Part shown: positions 44,818 through 53,937 of the stretch, piece after piece
Position numbering within the stretch: the stretch's first letter is position 1
Layout: every line of letters starts with the position of its first letter
Source: DASRDU01 sp035560235
GTDB taxonomy: Bacteria; Acidobacteriota; Blastocatellia; RBC074
Length of the DNA stretch: 64,000 nt
Assembly (NCBI GenBank): GCA_035560235.1
Contig: DATMAG010000026.1
Location: 1-64,000, forward strand
Reading direction: 5' to 3'
Translations under genes and position numbers: made by a program
Notes under the pieces: model-generated
Told to the model about the DNA's origin: nothing
What the model saw: the letters and a program-made list of their open reading frames with translations, nothing else
Databases searched by the model: none

Positions 44818-47800
44818 TCAGAAGACCAGTTTCATCGCAATCTGGATATGACGCCGCCCCGCCTTGAAGGCCGGCACATAGCCCGCTGAACTGATGTCCA
44901 CATTGCCCGGGACGAACAGATTGGCATTATTGAAGACATTGTAGAACTCGCCCCGGAACTGCAGGCTCGTCGTTTCAGTGAAGCGGAAGCGTTTTGAAAC
45001 GCCGAGATCCACGTTCCAGAAATTCGGCCCGCGGAAGAAATTCCGGCCCGTTGTGCCTGCCGGAAAGGCGCCGAACTGATCGCCTGGCGTCACCGTTCCG
45101 CCGGTCGTCTGTGACGGATTGAGGAAGATGAACCGGTTCGGCACTGTCGGATCAGGCCGCGAAGTTCCCAGCCCGTCGCGATCAATTCCGCCGGTCAGCG
45201 CCAGCCGCGGGCACGGCGTCTCAGCCGTTGACGCGCCCGCGCAGTTGAAGACCGTGAACGGCGCGCCGCTGCTGGCATTGATGATGCCCGTCAGCTGCCA
45301 GCCGCCGAAGACCTGCTGCGAAATCGCCGAGCCGGTGCCGCCGAAGAAACGGTCGCCGATCTTGTCAAACGGCACTTCCCAGTTGAAGCTGCCGATGAAG
45401 CGATGACGCACGTCGAAATCTGACGGGCCGTAATCGAAGTCCGGATTGAACGGCGAAATCAGATTCGGCGTGAAGGCCGAGAGACTGGTGAGAAACGCGC
45501 TCACATTGTCGAGCACTTTGGCGTACCGGTACCGCGCCGTGAACTGCAGGCCGATGCGCCGCCAGGTGCTGTTGGTCACTTCGGCAATCAGCGCGTTGTA
45601 ATTCGAGCGGCCATCGGTCGTCAGATAATGGATCGGCCCGAAAGCCGGATTGAGCCGCGCCGCCGAAGGCGTGCCGAGCAGCGAGGCCGAGCCGGGACGG
45701 TTCACGTTGTAAAGCGTGTAGAGTTCCTCGCCGTGCGAGCCGGAATACTGAATCGCCGCGACCGTGTTCGGCGCGAGTTCTCGTTCGAGCGAAACGCTCC
45801 AGAAATGATAGCGCGGCGTTTCGAGCGTTGATTCAGTTCCGGTCAGCAGCGTCGGCGGCAGCCTCACTGTTCCGGCAGTTCCGGCAAGCGGCCCGAAGTT
45901 GCTCACCGTCAGCGGCAGCGCGCCGATGGCGCCGGTGTTGGCCGTCAGACCGAGTACAGCAAAGTTCGCCGTGTTCTGAAAGAGCCCCGCCACAGTGCTG
46001 AACGGACGATCATAGGTAATGCCGTACCCGCCGCGCAGACTCGTCTTGCCATCGCCTGTCAGATCGAGCGCCAGCCCGATGCGCGGCGCGATGTTGTCCC
46101 AGTCGCGTTTGTAGAGCACCCCTTTGGCCGGGCCGCTGCCTGCTGTCAGCACCTGCCCGGTGCTGACCTGCGTCACGGTGTTCGGCCCGTCACCAACGAA
46201 GAAGCTGTTGAAGAGAGTTCCGTCGCGGCGGCGCGGCGTGTCAAAGAAGTCATAGCGCAGCCCCCACGTCACATTCAGACGCGGCAGCGCGCGCAGGCCG
46301 TGACTGAAGTAGACCGAGAAGTCGTGCGCGCTGAGACTGCGATTGAAATTCGGCTGTGTCGCAGGCAGCGTGAAGCTCTGCCCCGGCTGCGCGCCGTTCG
46401 GATTGATCGCCACCTGAATCGTGCTGACCTCGCCGAGCACCAGATTGTTGAGCGCCGTCGGCAGATTCGGGCCGAGCGTGAACGAGGCGTTGCGGAATGC
46501 GCTCACGTTGCGATTGTCCTGCGTGTAAAAGTAGCTGCCGCCGATGCGAAACTGCTGATTGCGCCAGGGGCCTGCGAAATCCAGCGACGCCTGCGCCAGA
46601 TTGATCGGCCCGGTGAGCAGTGAATTCAGCCCCGGCTCGAACGGCAGATCGCCCGGCAGCGCCGTCAGGAATCCGCCAATGTGCGTGCGCGGGAAGTTAC
46701 CCATAAACAGGCGCGGCGTCGCAAAGCGGTCAGCAATCGAGCGCGCAAGGTTGATGCGGTTGAAGCTGCCTTTGGCATTCATCACCCAGTTCGCCATCAG
46801 CGACTGCGTCCAGTTGACCAGCGCATTGTGATTGCGTTCGCGGCTGCCCGTGTTGAAGCCCGCAAACGGACTTGAAGAAAACGAACCCGCAAAGAAATCA
46901 CGATCCTCAAACGCATAGCGCCCGTAAATCAGACTCTTTTCAGTGAACGTGTAATCAACCCGCCCGACCGTCATCAGCGTGTCCTGCGGCGCGCCTGCGC
47001 CGATGTCTGTCGGCACGTTGTAAAAGACCTGACCGAAAGCGGGCGTCGTCGCGGGCAGGCCGAAAAATGCGCCCGTTGTCGCTGTCGTGCCGGTCAGCGC
47101 CCTGATGTCACCGACCGTGAAAACGCGGCCATTGATCGGGGTGCCGAGCGGGAAGGCATTGAAGAAGGTCTGCGTCGCCGGAGATGACAGAGCGAGCAGT
47201 TGCGCGGTCGGCACGAGCGCCACGCGGTTTTCGCGGCTGCGCACGATGTTGCCTTCGGTGCTGTTGAAGAAGAAGAGCCGGTCGCGCACGATGCGCCCGC
47301 CGATTGAATAGCCGAACTGATTGGCGACGAGATGCCCGCGCGGAATGCCGACGGCGTTGTTCTCGAAACTGTTGGTCGAAAGAATGTCGTTGCGGTGGAA
47401 TTCGTAGAGCGAGCCGTGAAAATCATTGCCGCCCTGGCGCGTTGCGACGTTGATGATGCCGCCGCCCGCGCGCCCGTATTCAGGCTGAAAGCTGCTTGTG
47501 ACGACCTGCATGGCCTCAACACCATCGAGCGGCAGGCGCTGACCGAGCGAGGTCGTATAGCTGGTGATGTTCTCGCCGCCGTCAAGCTGCACGTTATTGG
47601 TCGTCGGTCGCAGTCCGTTGATTGAATAAGCCGTGTCGCGCTGCGGCGTCTGCGTGGCAGTGTTGCTGACGGGCGTGACATTGCCCGAGAGGCTGACCAG
47701 GTCGTAAGGATCGCGCGTGATGGTCGGCAGTTCACGCATCTGCTGGCCCGATACCGGATCGGCCAGTTGCGGGTTCTGCGTGTTGACTTCGACGCCGCCG

Positions 47801-48192
47801 CTGCCTTCAACGACAGTCTCCTCGCCGGTCACGGGCGTGACGGACAACTGTGTCTCAAGCCTCCTGGCTGCGCCGACCGAAACGCGCACCTTCTGCGTGC
47901 GTTCGGCAAAGCCGGAAGCATTCACGGTCACTTCATAAATGCCCGGCTGCAGGCTGTTGACCAGATAGAAGCCTTCGTCATCCGTGGTCGCATCGCGAAC
48001 GATGCCGGTATCCACCGATTTGACCCTGATGGTTGCGCCGGTGATCGCCGCACCGGTCGAGTCAGTCACCTTACCGGCAATCTGTCCCGCTTCATTCTGC
48101 GCGAGGACTGTGCCGACGAGCAGCAGCGTGACAAGCAGCGCCAGCACGACTGTTTCAGTGCCCTGTTTCAATCTCTCTGTAATGCCTGACAT
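44818..48192 (-). CDS. TonB-dependent receptor, Oar-like
   Basis: An outer-membrane protein of about 1124 aa. It has a signal peptide (VVLALLVTLLLVGTVLAQ), a carboxypeptidase regulatory-like domain (about 40-120, GQIAGKVTDSTGAAITGATIRV), a plug domain (about 130-260, YSINGLRPTTNNVQLDGG) and a long beta-barrel ending in the terminal aromatic signal KLVF. ATG 48192 has GGAGG seven nt upstream. Such receptors are abundant in Acidobacteriota and may import glycans, peptides or iron complexes; the ligand is unknown. TPR genes lie on both sides. Confidence 0.93.
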   Translation of the reverse strand: MSGITERLKQGTETVVLALLVTLLLVGTVLAQNEAGQIAGKVTDSTGAAITGATIRVKSVDTGIVRDATTDDEGFYLVNSLQPGIYEVTVNASGFAERTQKVRVSVGAARRLETQLSVTPVTGEETVVEGSGGVEVNTQNPQLADPVSGQQMRELPTITRDPYDLVSLSGNVTPVSNTATQTPQRDTAYSINGLRPTTNNVQLDGGENITSYTTSLGQRLPLDGVEAMQVVTSSFQPEYGRAGGGIINVATRQGGNDFHGSLYEFHRNDILSTNSFENNAVGIPRGHLVANQFGYSIGGRIVRDRLFFFNSTEGNIVRSRENRVALVPTAQLLALSSPATQTFFNAFPLGTPINGRVFTVGDIRALTGTTATTGAFFGLPATTPAFGQVFYNVPTDIGAGAPQDTLMTVGRVDYTFTEKSLIYGRYAFEDRDFFAGSFSSSPFAGFNTGSRERNHNALVNWTQSLMANWVMNAKGSFNRINLARSIADRFATPRLFMGNFPRTHIGGFLTALPGDLPFEPGLNSLLTGPINLAQASLDFAGPWRNQQFRIGGSYFYTQDNRNVSAFRNASFTLGPNLPTALNNLVLGEVSTIQVAINPNGAQPGQSFTLPATQPNFNRSLSAHDFSVYFSHGLRALPRLNVTWGLRYDFFDTPRRRDGTLFNSFFVGDGPNTVTQVSTGQVLTAGSGPAKGVLYKRDWDNIAPRIGLALDLTGDGKTSLRGGYGITYDRPFSTVAGLFQNTANFAVLGLTANTGAIGALPLTVSNFGPLAGTAGTVRLPPTLLTGTESTLETPRYHFWSVSLERELAPNTVAAIQYSGSHGEELYTLYNVNRPGSASLLGTPSAARLNPAFGPIHYLTTDGRSNYNALIAEVTNSTWRRIGLQFTARYRYAKVLDNVSAFLTSLSAFTPNLISPFNPDFDYGPSDFDVRHRFIGSFNWEVPFDKIGDRFFGGTGSAISQQVFGGWQLTGIINASSGAPFTVFNCAGASTAETPCPRLALTGGIDRDGLGTSRPDPTVPNRFIFLNPSQTTGGTVTPGDQFGAFPAGTTGRNFFRGPNFWNVDLGVSKRFRFTETTSLQFRGEFYNVFNNANLFVPGNVDISSAGYVPAFKAGRRHIQIAMKLVF

Positions 48193-48471
48193 CCTGATTC
48201 CTCCATTCTGACAAACCTTGCCCGGCAGTTCGCTGCCGCCAGCGCCCGGGGATCTCTTCAAGCTGGTAATGGGGAGTGTGAAGTGTCGGGAGAGAGCCTT
48301 GAACAAGGCAAGGCACAGACCATCGGCTGCCGCGATTCGAAACGCGCGGGCTATCCTGCTGCGGAAATTTTATATCGCGTGCTGGCGCAGACTCAGCCTG
48401 AACCGCGACTGCAGCCGCGCTTATTCAGATTTTCGGATTGTTACCTGAAACTCATCCGATTCTTCGGAAGC

Positions 48472-49239
48472 TCAGTGCCTGGCGGCGCGCTGCTGCCGGG
48501 CCTCGCTGATGCCCGTGTCAAGCAGCGGCTTGAGGCCGGGATCGAGTCTGAGGCATTGAGTGAAATCCTTCTCCGCCTCGTCATCGCGCCCGAGCAGCAG
48601 ATGCACCAGGCCGCGATGTGCAAATGAAGTGGCGCGCCGCGGATTGAGTCTGATCGCTTCGTTGAAATCAGCGAGCGCCCCGGCGAAATCGCCCTTTGCC
48701 TTGCGCGCTGTGCCGCGATTGTGCCACGCCGAAGCGAAGTGCGAATTGAGTTCTATCGCCCGCGTGTAATCGCTGATCGCTCCGGCGAGATCCTTCTTCG
48801 CCTGTCGCGCATTGCCCCGACTGTGATACGCCACCGTGTAGCGCGGATTGAGCCTGATCGCTTCGTTGAAATCAGCGATGGCGCCATCAGGATCGCCCTT
48901 GTCGTGTCGCGCATTGCCGCGATTGTTCCAGGCCTCGGCATAACCAGGCCGCAGGCTGATTGCCTTCGTATAGTCAGTGATGGCCTGATCGAATTCACCT
49001 TTCAGATACCGCGCCACGCCGCGATTGTTCCACGCCTGCACGAAGGTCGGATCGAAGGTAATCGCAAAGGTGTAATCCTGAATTGCGCCGTTCAGATCTC
49101 CCTGCTTCTGCTTTTCATTGCCGCGATTGTAATAACTGCCGGCTGTATGCGTGCGGGCATCCTGCGCTTTCGCGGGCAGCGCGGGAAGAACGGTGAGCGG
49201 AAGGACAAGAAGAGACAGCAAAGCCTTTGGGGGAGTCAT
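48472..49239 (-). CDS. Secreted/periplasmic TPR protein, shorter paralogue
   Basis: A 255-aa protein with a signal peptide (LLSLLVLPLTVLPALPAKAQ) and about five tetratricopeptide repeats (KGDFAGALADFNEAIRLNPRR and similar). It resembles the TPR protein at 42559-43947 in repeat sequence and in its C-terminal region (RDDEAEKDFTQCLRLDP versus RDAEAERDFTRCRAID). GGAG precedes ATG 49239. The partner is not known. Confidence 0.88.
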   Translation of the reverse strand: MTPPKALLSLLVLPLTVLPALPAKAQDARTHTAGSYYNRGNEKQKQGDLNGAIQDYTFAITFDPTFVQAWNNRGVARYLKGEFDQAITDYTKAISLRPGYAEAWNNRGNARHDKGDPDGAIADFNEAIRLNPRYTVAYHSRGNARQAKKDLAGAISDYTRAIELNSHFASAWHNRGTARKAKGDFAGALADFNEAIRLNPRRATSFAHRGLVHLLLGRDDEAEKDFTQCLRLDPGLKPLLDTGISEARQQRAARH

Positions 49240-49587
49240 GCATTTTTCTCCAGTCTGTGATGGGAAGTAAAAAACCCCGGCACCGGACAGCCGTCACCCG
49301 AAATTCTGAATTGTGATTGCCTCTGAATTGTTCTGCTGAATTACCACCGAGGTGAGAGGTGCGCGCACAGGCTTCAGACCGGCTCCGCGCGGCGCAGTGT
49401 GCAGGCTAAGGCAGTTTGAATTGCTCTGTCAATAAAATTGCCGCAGCGCTGATTGATGAACGCAATTCTCATCTTCGCTCGCGCCATTTCTGATTTTTCA
49501 CTGAATTCGCGCCATGACTGTAACGCTCACGGCACCGGATTGGTACACCTGTCAGGCTTCAGTGCGACATAAGGGCCTGCAACAAAG

Positions 49588-49603
49588 TGGCACCGTCCTT
49601 GCA
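49588..49603 (+). promoter_or_regulatory. Sigma-54 promoter of the glycine-zipper protein gene
   Basis: TGGCACCGTCCTTGCA: GG and GC lie 10 bp apart and both boxes match the -24/-12 consensus (TGGCAC-N5-TTGCW). Transcription would begin near 49614, giving a leader of about 120 nt. Confidence 0.75.
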
Positions 49604-49663
49604 GAGTCATGTAACTACAGCGGGGATATGCAATCACAACCAGTCGGCAAGGAATCATTTTGT

Positions 49664-49689
49664 CAGTCAGACGCAGTTGCGCCTGACTG
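49664..49689 (+). other. Leader hairpin
   Basis: CAGTCAGACGCA pairs with TGCGCCTGACTG at 11 of 12 positions with a 2-nt central gap. It lies in the predicted leader RNA of the gene at 49737, without a T-run. Confidence 0.55.
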
Positions 49690-49736
49690 AGAGAGTGAAG
49701 GAAGCAATTCAGGAAGAGGGACAACAGAGGTGAATT

Positions 49737-51314
49737 ATGATGATCAGAACAGGATATAAAAAGTATTTCAGCCTGCTGATGGCGCTGCTGCTGCTGATTC
49801 CCGGCGCAGGTTTCAGTGCGCTGGCGCAGCAGCCATACCGCGTGAGCGACCGGCAGGTTGATCAGTTGCTCAGACGCATTGAGACGCGCGCTGATATATT
49901 CAGACAGAGTCTCAGTGTCTCGCTCAATCGTAGCCGGATCAATGACACGAGCCGTGAAAGCGAAATCAATGCTGCGGTGGCAGAGTTTGAATCAGCGGCT
50001 GACCGGCTGCGTGAACGATTCAGAGATCGCCGTTCAGTCGCGGCTGACGTGCAGGACGTGCTGAGTCGCGCCAGCCGGATCGAATCGCTGACGAGTGACA
50101 TTCGCCTGACCACGCAGGCCCGGCGCGACTGGAATTCACTGCGTGCTGACCTCAACACCCTGGCGAGTTATTACAACGTGACCTGGAATGACCGGGGCGC
50201 TTATCAGCCGGGCCGCAGCTATGTCAGCAGCTCGCTCACCGGGACGTGGCGGCTTGATCCGTCACGCAGCGACAATATTGATGATGTGGCCGACCGCGCC
50301 ACACGCGGGCTTTCGGCGGCTGAACAGGAGCAGATTCGCAATCTCGTGATGCGGCGGCTCGAAGCTCCCGATATGCTTGCCATTGATCAGCGCGGACGCA
50401 GCTTCACCATCGCTTCAACCCGCGCCCCGCAGCTGACCTTCGAGGCCGACGGGCGCGCGCGCACTGAATACACACAGCGTAATCGCGCCATGCGGGTCAA
50501 CGCCTCGGTTTACGGCGATCAGCTCGTTGTCAGCACGACCGGCAACCGCGGCAATGATTTTCACGTCACTTTCGATCCGATTGATAACGGTCAGCGCCTG
50601 CGCGTGACGCGCCGCATTTATATGGAGCGTCTGGCTCAGCCGATTATCGCGAGCAGCGTTTATGACCGGACTTCGAACGTGGCGCAGCTCGATCTTTACA
50701 ATGACAGAGCTGGCGGCTTCGGCAGAAACGGTGATTACAGAAACAACGACCGGGTGCGCGGATCGTTCTATGTTCCCAACGGGACGCAGCTCGTCGCTGT
50801 TCTCAACAACAACCTGAGCACGAAGGATGTGCGCGAAGGCGACCGTTTCAGCATGATCGTGCGTTCGCCAGCGCAGTACGACGGCGCTGTGATTGAAGGC
50901 GTGGTGACGGATGTGGAGCGTTCAGGCCGACTGACAGGCCGCGCTGAAATGTCGCTCGATTTCGAGAGCATTCGGCTTCGCAACGGCGCGACCTATCCGT
51001 TTGAAGGCTACATCGAAAGCATCCGCACGCCGAACGGCGACGATGTCAGAGTTGATAACGAAGGGAGCGTGAAGGAAGATGACAGCCAGACGCAGCGCAC
51101 CATCACGCGCACCGGAATCGGCGCAGCCCTGGGCGCGATCATCGGCGCGATTGCCGGTGGCGGCAAGGGCGCGGCGATTGGCGCAGCGATTGGCGCGGGC
51201 GCGGGCGCAGGCTCGGTCTTCATTCAGGGCCGCGACTCGCTCGATCTGAGCAGCGGCACGGAGCTGACGATTCGCGCCAGCGCGCCGCGCTCGACTGAAG
51301 CGCGCCGCAACTGA
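49737..51314 (+). CDS. Secreted protein with C-terminal glycine zipper
   Basis: A 525-aa exported protein with a signal peptide (FSLLMALLLLIPGAGFSALAQ). Residues 30-150 form a long helical, Arg/Asp/Glu-rich segment. A middle region (about 165-310) starts with SLTGTWRLDPSRSD and resembles a lipocalin-like or beta-rich fold. Residues about 335-440 look like a surface beta domain (GTQLVAVLNNNLSTKD, EGVVTDVERSGRLTGRAEMSLDFESIRL), and a glycine zipper (GAALGAIIGAIAGG...) near 455-490 may insert into a membrane. AGAGGTG lies before the ATG. I do not recognise a named family for the whole. A sigma-54 promoter lies upstream and a terminator follows. Confidence 0.8.
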   Translation: MMIRTGYKKYFSLLMALLLLIPGAGFSALAQQPYRVSDRQVDQLLRRIETRADIFRQSLSVSLNRSRINDTSRESEINAAVAEFESAADRLRERFRDRRSVAADVQDVLSRASRIESLTSDIRLTTQARRDWNSLRADLNTLASYYNVTWNDRGAYQPGRSYVSSSLTGTWRLDPSRSDNIDDVADRATRGLSAAEQEQIRNLVMRRLEAPDMLAIDQRGRSFTIASTRAPQLTFEADGRARTEYTQRNRAMRVNASVYGDQLVVSTTGNRGNDFHVTFDPIDNGQRLRVTRRIYMERLAQPIIASSVYDRTSNVAQLDLYNDRAGGFGRNGDYRNNDRVRGSFYVPNGTQLVAVLNNNLSTKDVREGDRFSMIVRSPAQYDGAVIEGVVTDVERSGRLTGRAEMSLDFESIRLRNGATYPFEGYIESIRTPNGDDVRVDNEGSVKEDDSQTQRTITRTGIGAALGAIIGAIAGGGKGAAIGAAIGAGAGAGSVFIQGRDSLDLSSGTELTIRASAPRSTEARRN

Positions 51315-51323
51315 AGTTTGCTG

Positions 51324-51356
51324 GTGTTCGGCAGGCTGACAGCCTGCCGGACATTT
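51324..51356 (+). terminator. Terminator after the glycine-zipper protein gene
   Basis: A 12-bp stem with one mismatch (51324-51335 with 51339-51350), a 3-nt loop and a TTTTT run at 51352-51356. Confidence 0.75.
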
Positions 51357-51376
51357 TTGTGAGAGGAGGGATCGTT

Positions 51377-51994
51377 ATGGCTAAAGCGAAAGAGATGCAG
51401 CAGCCTGAATCACAGCAGGCTCAGAATCAGACAACGCAGAATCAGAACCAGACAGGCGGGCAGTTACAGTCAGCAGCGGAGTTGCGTGGCGGCGGACTCT
51501 CGCCCCGCAGATCAGCAGGGCTTTCGACCCTGATGAGTGATCCGTTTTCGATGATGCATCGCTTCGCTGAAGAGATGGACCGGATCTTTGAGAACTTCGG
51601 CATGGGACGCAGTTTCTTCGGACGCGGCATGGGACAACTGCTGCCGCAGCGTGGCGGGATGATGTCATCTGTCTGGTCGCCCCGGATCGAGCTGTTCGAG
51701 CGCGACAACAAATTCTGCGTGCGCGCCGAGCTGCCGGGCCTGAACAGGGACGATGTGAACGTCGAGGTGACCGACGATGCGCTCATCATTCAGGGTGAAC
51801 GGCGACAGGAGAGCGAAGAGAACCGGCAGGGTCTGTACCACAGCGAACGCAGCTATGGCAGCTTCTATCGCGCCATCCCGCTGCCCGAAGGCGTGAATGG
51901 CGACGAGGCTCAGGCCACCTTCCGCGACGGCGTGCTGGAAGTCACCATGCCTGCGCCGCGGCAGCAGCAGAATCGCCGGATCGAAATCAAATAA
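51377..51994 (+). CDS. Hsp20 family small heat-shock protein
   Basis: A 205-aa alpha-crystallin chaperone that holds unfolded proteins. The N-terminus is Gln/Asn-rich and disordered, then a helix FSMMHRFAEEMDRIFENF, then the alpha-crystallin domain (about 100-195) with WSPRIELFERDNKFCVRAELPG and the conserved A-x-x-x-D-G-V-L-E-V end (ATFRDGVLEVTMP). ATG 51377 is chosen for the strong GAGGAGG site. The gene follows the terminator of the gene before and precedes a putative sigma-54 unit. No CIRCE element was seen. Confidence 0.94.
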   Translation: MAKAKEMQQPESQQAQNQTTQNQNQTGGQLQSAAELRGGGLSPRRSAGLSTLMSDPFSMMHRFAEEMDRIFENFGMGRSFFGRGMGQLLPQRGGMMSSVWSPRIELFERDNKFCVRAELPGLNRDDVNVEVTDDALIIQGERRQESEENRQGLYHSERSYGSFYRAIPLPEGVNGDEAQATFRDGVLEVTMPAPRQQQNRRIEIK

Positions 51995-52004
51995 GTCTCA
52001 GGGC

Positions 52005-52020
52005 TGGCACTCTGATTGCT
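52005..52020 (+). promoter_or_regulatory. Sigma-54 promoter with no gene downstream
   Basis: TGGCACTCTGATTGCT: perfect spacing (10 bp between GG and GC) and near-perfect -24/-12 boxes. It begins 11 nt after the hsp20 stop. The next feature on the same strand is the terminator at 52138-52195. Confidence 0.7.
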
Positions 52021-52030
52021 TATGCAAGCA

Positions 52031-52195
52031 GCGGCAGCTTACTTATTGGGGTGAAACTCCGGTACTGAAAAGACGCAGAGGGGAGCGTCTCAGGGAATGA
52101 TGGAGAGTCGTTTCCGCACTGTGCCGGGGTGGTTAATGCTGCCTGTCTCACTCAAGGATCAGCAGGAAGGTAGTGAGGCAGGCAGCAATTTTTTT
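52031..52195 (+). ncRNA. Candidate sigma-54-dependent small RNA
   Basis: A transcript from the sigma-54 site would start near 52031 and end at the T-run at 52189-52195, about 165 nt. No coding frame with a ribosome site fits in it. It has an internal stem (GACGC 52072-52076 with GCGTC 52085-52089) and a strong terminal stem. This is a prediction from a promoter plus terminator arrangement only. The RNA could also be a 3' extension of the hsp20 message. Confidence 0.45.
52138..52195 (+). terminator. Intrinsic terminator after the putative small RNA
   Basis: GCTGCCTG-T-CTCACT (52138-52152) pairs with AGTGAGGCAGGCAGC (52172-52186) with one mismatch, followed by TTTTTTT (52189-52195). Confidence 0.85.
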
Positions 52196-52209
52196 GTCTC
52201 GTGGCAGAC

Positions 52210-52241
52210 AAAAAAAGGCGCGATCAACTGGTGACCGCGCC
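52210..52241 (-). terminator. Intrinsic terminator of the hemerythrin gene
   Basis: On the minus strand, a GGCGCGGTCA...TGATCGCGCC stem (52241-52217) is followed by seven T residues (52216-52210). It faces the plus-strand terminator, so transcription from both sides stops in about 100 bp. Confidence 0.85.
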
Positions 52242-52269
52242 AACTGGCAACGCTCAGGATCTCTACTGA

Positions 52270-52740
52270 CTACTTGCGCCGCATAGTCGCGGCAACCCTG
52301 CGGCTGTCGTTTCTGATCTCTTCCATCTTCCGCCCCAGCTCCTGCAAACGGCTCTGATTGCAGAGTTCTTCAGCCTTCGGGAACATCTCGCCCTCTTCCT
52401 CTTCGATGTGATGTTCGACGGCATCACGCAATTCCGCGAGCGTCTCCTGAAACTCCTCTTCATTCGGAGCCATCGTCGAAAGCTGCATAAGCAACTGATC
52501 CACCTGATCGTGTTCCCTGTACGATTCGCGAACCAGTTCACGCATTTCGTTGAACTCCTCCATCGCCGGATAAAAGACCTCCTCTTCAATCCGCGTGTGC
52601 ATCTTGAGCGCCTGATTGAGTTGATTGAAAGTCTCGGTATAAGTCGGATCGGTTCCCGCCTCTTCATCGGCGGTTTCAAGTTCAGTCATCAGCCGCAGCG
52701 CTTCCTGATGATCTTCCTTCAAAAGTTCGATGGCATTCAT
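52270..52740 (-). CDS. Hemerythrin-domain protein
   Basis: A 156-aa four-helix hemerythrin protein. The di-iron ligands can be read as His11 (EDHQ), His48 and Glu52 (HTRIEEE), His77 (EHDQ), His110 or His111 and Glu115 (EHHIEEEE). Such proteins bind oxygen, nitric oxide or iron and are often involved in oxidative or nitrosative stress. ATG 52740 has AGGAGAGGAATC upstream; a start at 52809 is less likely. It ends at its own terminator at 52210. Confidence 0.9.
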   Translation of the reverse strand: MNAIELLKEDHQEALRLMTELETADEEAGTDPTYTETFNQLNQALKMHTRIEEEVFYPAMEEFNEMRELVRESYREHDQVDQLLMQLSTMAPNEEEFQETLAELRDAVEHHIEEEEGEMFPKAEELCNQSRLQELGRKMEEIRNDSRRVAATMRRK

Positions 52741-53136
52741 GATTCCTCTCCTCTCTTCTGTCGGGTCAACAATCAAGGTAAAGCTTCCTGCCATGCAGTC
52801 AGCAATCACCGTTCCCGGTCAGCGGACAGGTCTGAATCAGCATCAGCGTGGCTGTACGAGATGCAGTCCGGCTGCACTGAATCAGAGCGGTGCGCGTGTA
52901 CGGCAGGCCTTCACTCTGCGGGTGAGAGAGAGCCGTGTTCAGGGACTGTCCGGGGCGGGTCGCAAATATTTTTTCAGGCTTCGATATTCATCAGCGGGCA
53001 CAAGAGTTGCACGTTCAGCCTGCAGTGCCGCTCTGGCGGATCAGTCAGTTCATCTTCCGGCAGGTGTTGTGACTGAAGCATTATTCTGCCGGATCAGCAA
53101 AAACAGCTCAGCCACATCTCTGACCGGAGGATTCTT
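52741..53136. other. Divergent intergenic region, no gene seen
   Basis: About 396 nt between the hemerythrin gene (minus) and the SRPBCC gene (plus). A weak sigma-54-like site for the minus strand (52801-52816) was noted but not called. No other structure seen. Confidence 0.5.
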
Positions 53137-53928
53137 ATGGCAATGACTGAAGGAATGACGACTGAAAACCCGCAGTTTCACTCGCTGCAGCGCAGCGCGC
53201 ATCACGACCGGCAGATCAATCTCAATGACACTGAACGCTGGATTTCAGGCCTCGCCGGAGGCGCGCTCGCCTTTTATGGCCTCAGACACGGCGGCTGGAC
53301 GGGCCTGCTCATCGCGTTCGCCGGAGGCAGCCTGATTTATCGCGGCGCGACCGGACACTGCGACATTTACGCTGCACTCGGCCTCAACTCCGCCGAAGGC
53401 AAAAGACCCGGAGCGAGCGTGCAGCACGGCCAGGGCATCAGGATCGAAAAGAGCGTGACGATCAGCAAACCGGCCAGCGAGCTGTATCAGTTCTGGCGCA
53501 ATGTCGAGAACCTGCCGCGCCTGATGACTCATCTTGAATCGGTTCGCCGGATTGATGACCGGCGCTCGCACTGGGTCGCCAAAGCGCCTGCCGGAATGAC
53601 CGTCGAATGGGATGCCGAAATCATCAATGAAAAAGAGAACGAACTGATTGCCTGGCAATCGCTCGCAGGCGCACAGATTCCGAACGCCGGTTCAGTACGC
53701 TTCGAACAGGCTCCGAACGGACGCGGCACCCGGGTCAAAGTCGCACTCAATTACGAACCGCCCGCCGGAAAGCTCGGCTCGCTGCTCGCAAAGCTCTTCG
53801 GCGAAGAGCCTGAACAACAGGTCGCCGAAGACCTGCGCCACTTCAAGCAGTTTATGGAAGCCGGCGAAATGCCGACGACTGCGGGCCAGCCTTCGGGCCG
53901 CAGCGCAACTTCAGGCAGCAGAAAATAA
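53137..53928 (+). CDS. SRPBCC protein with N-terminal membrane pair
   Basis: A 263-aa protein. Residues about 32-75 contain two short hydrophobic segments (WISGLAGGALAFYGL, GLLIAFAGGSLIYRG) like the DUF2892 membrane domain. Residues about 100-240 are a polyketide-cyclase/SRPBCC ligand-binding fold (SVTISKPASELYQFWRNVENLPRLMTHL). GGAGG precedes the ATG. The two-part layout is common in soil bacteria and is often found near stress genes, as it is here. Ligand unknown. Confidence 0.85.
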   Translation: MAMTEGMTTENPQFHSLQRSAHHDRQINLNDTERWISGLAGGALAFYGLRHGGWTGLLIAFAGGSLIYRGATGHCDIYAALGLNSAEGKRPGASVQHGQGIRIEKSVTISKPASELYQFWRNVENLPRLMTHLESVRRIDDRRSHWVAKAPAGMTVEWDAEIINEKENELIAWQSLAGAQIPNAGSVRFEQAPNGRGTRVKVALNYEPPAGKLGSLLAKLFGEEPEQQVAEDLRHFKQFMEAGEMPTTAGQPSGRSATSGSRK

Positions 53929-53937
53929 CAAGGCACC

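Larger units (their letters stand above)
49240..49736. other. Divergent intergenic region
   Basis: About 500 nt between divergent genes. It carries a sigma-54 site (49588-49603) facing the plus-strand gene and a leader hairpin (49664-49689). No gene seen. Confidence 0.6.

Noticed and set aside
52040..52100. GGGGTGAAACTCCGG stretch in the candidate small RNA, resembling part of a cobalamin riboswitch
   Set aside because: The B12 box and the other conserved helices are absent, and no gene follows on that strand.
52801..52816. Minus-strand GGGAACGGTGATTGCT before the hemerythrin gene
   Set aside because: Spacing is right but the -24 box matches poorly (GGGAAC). Too weak to call.
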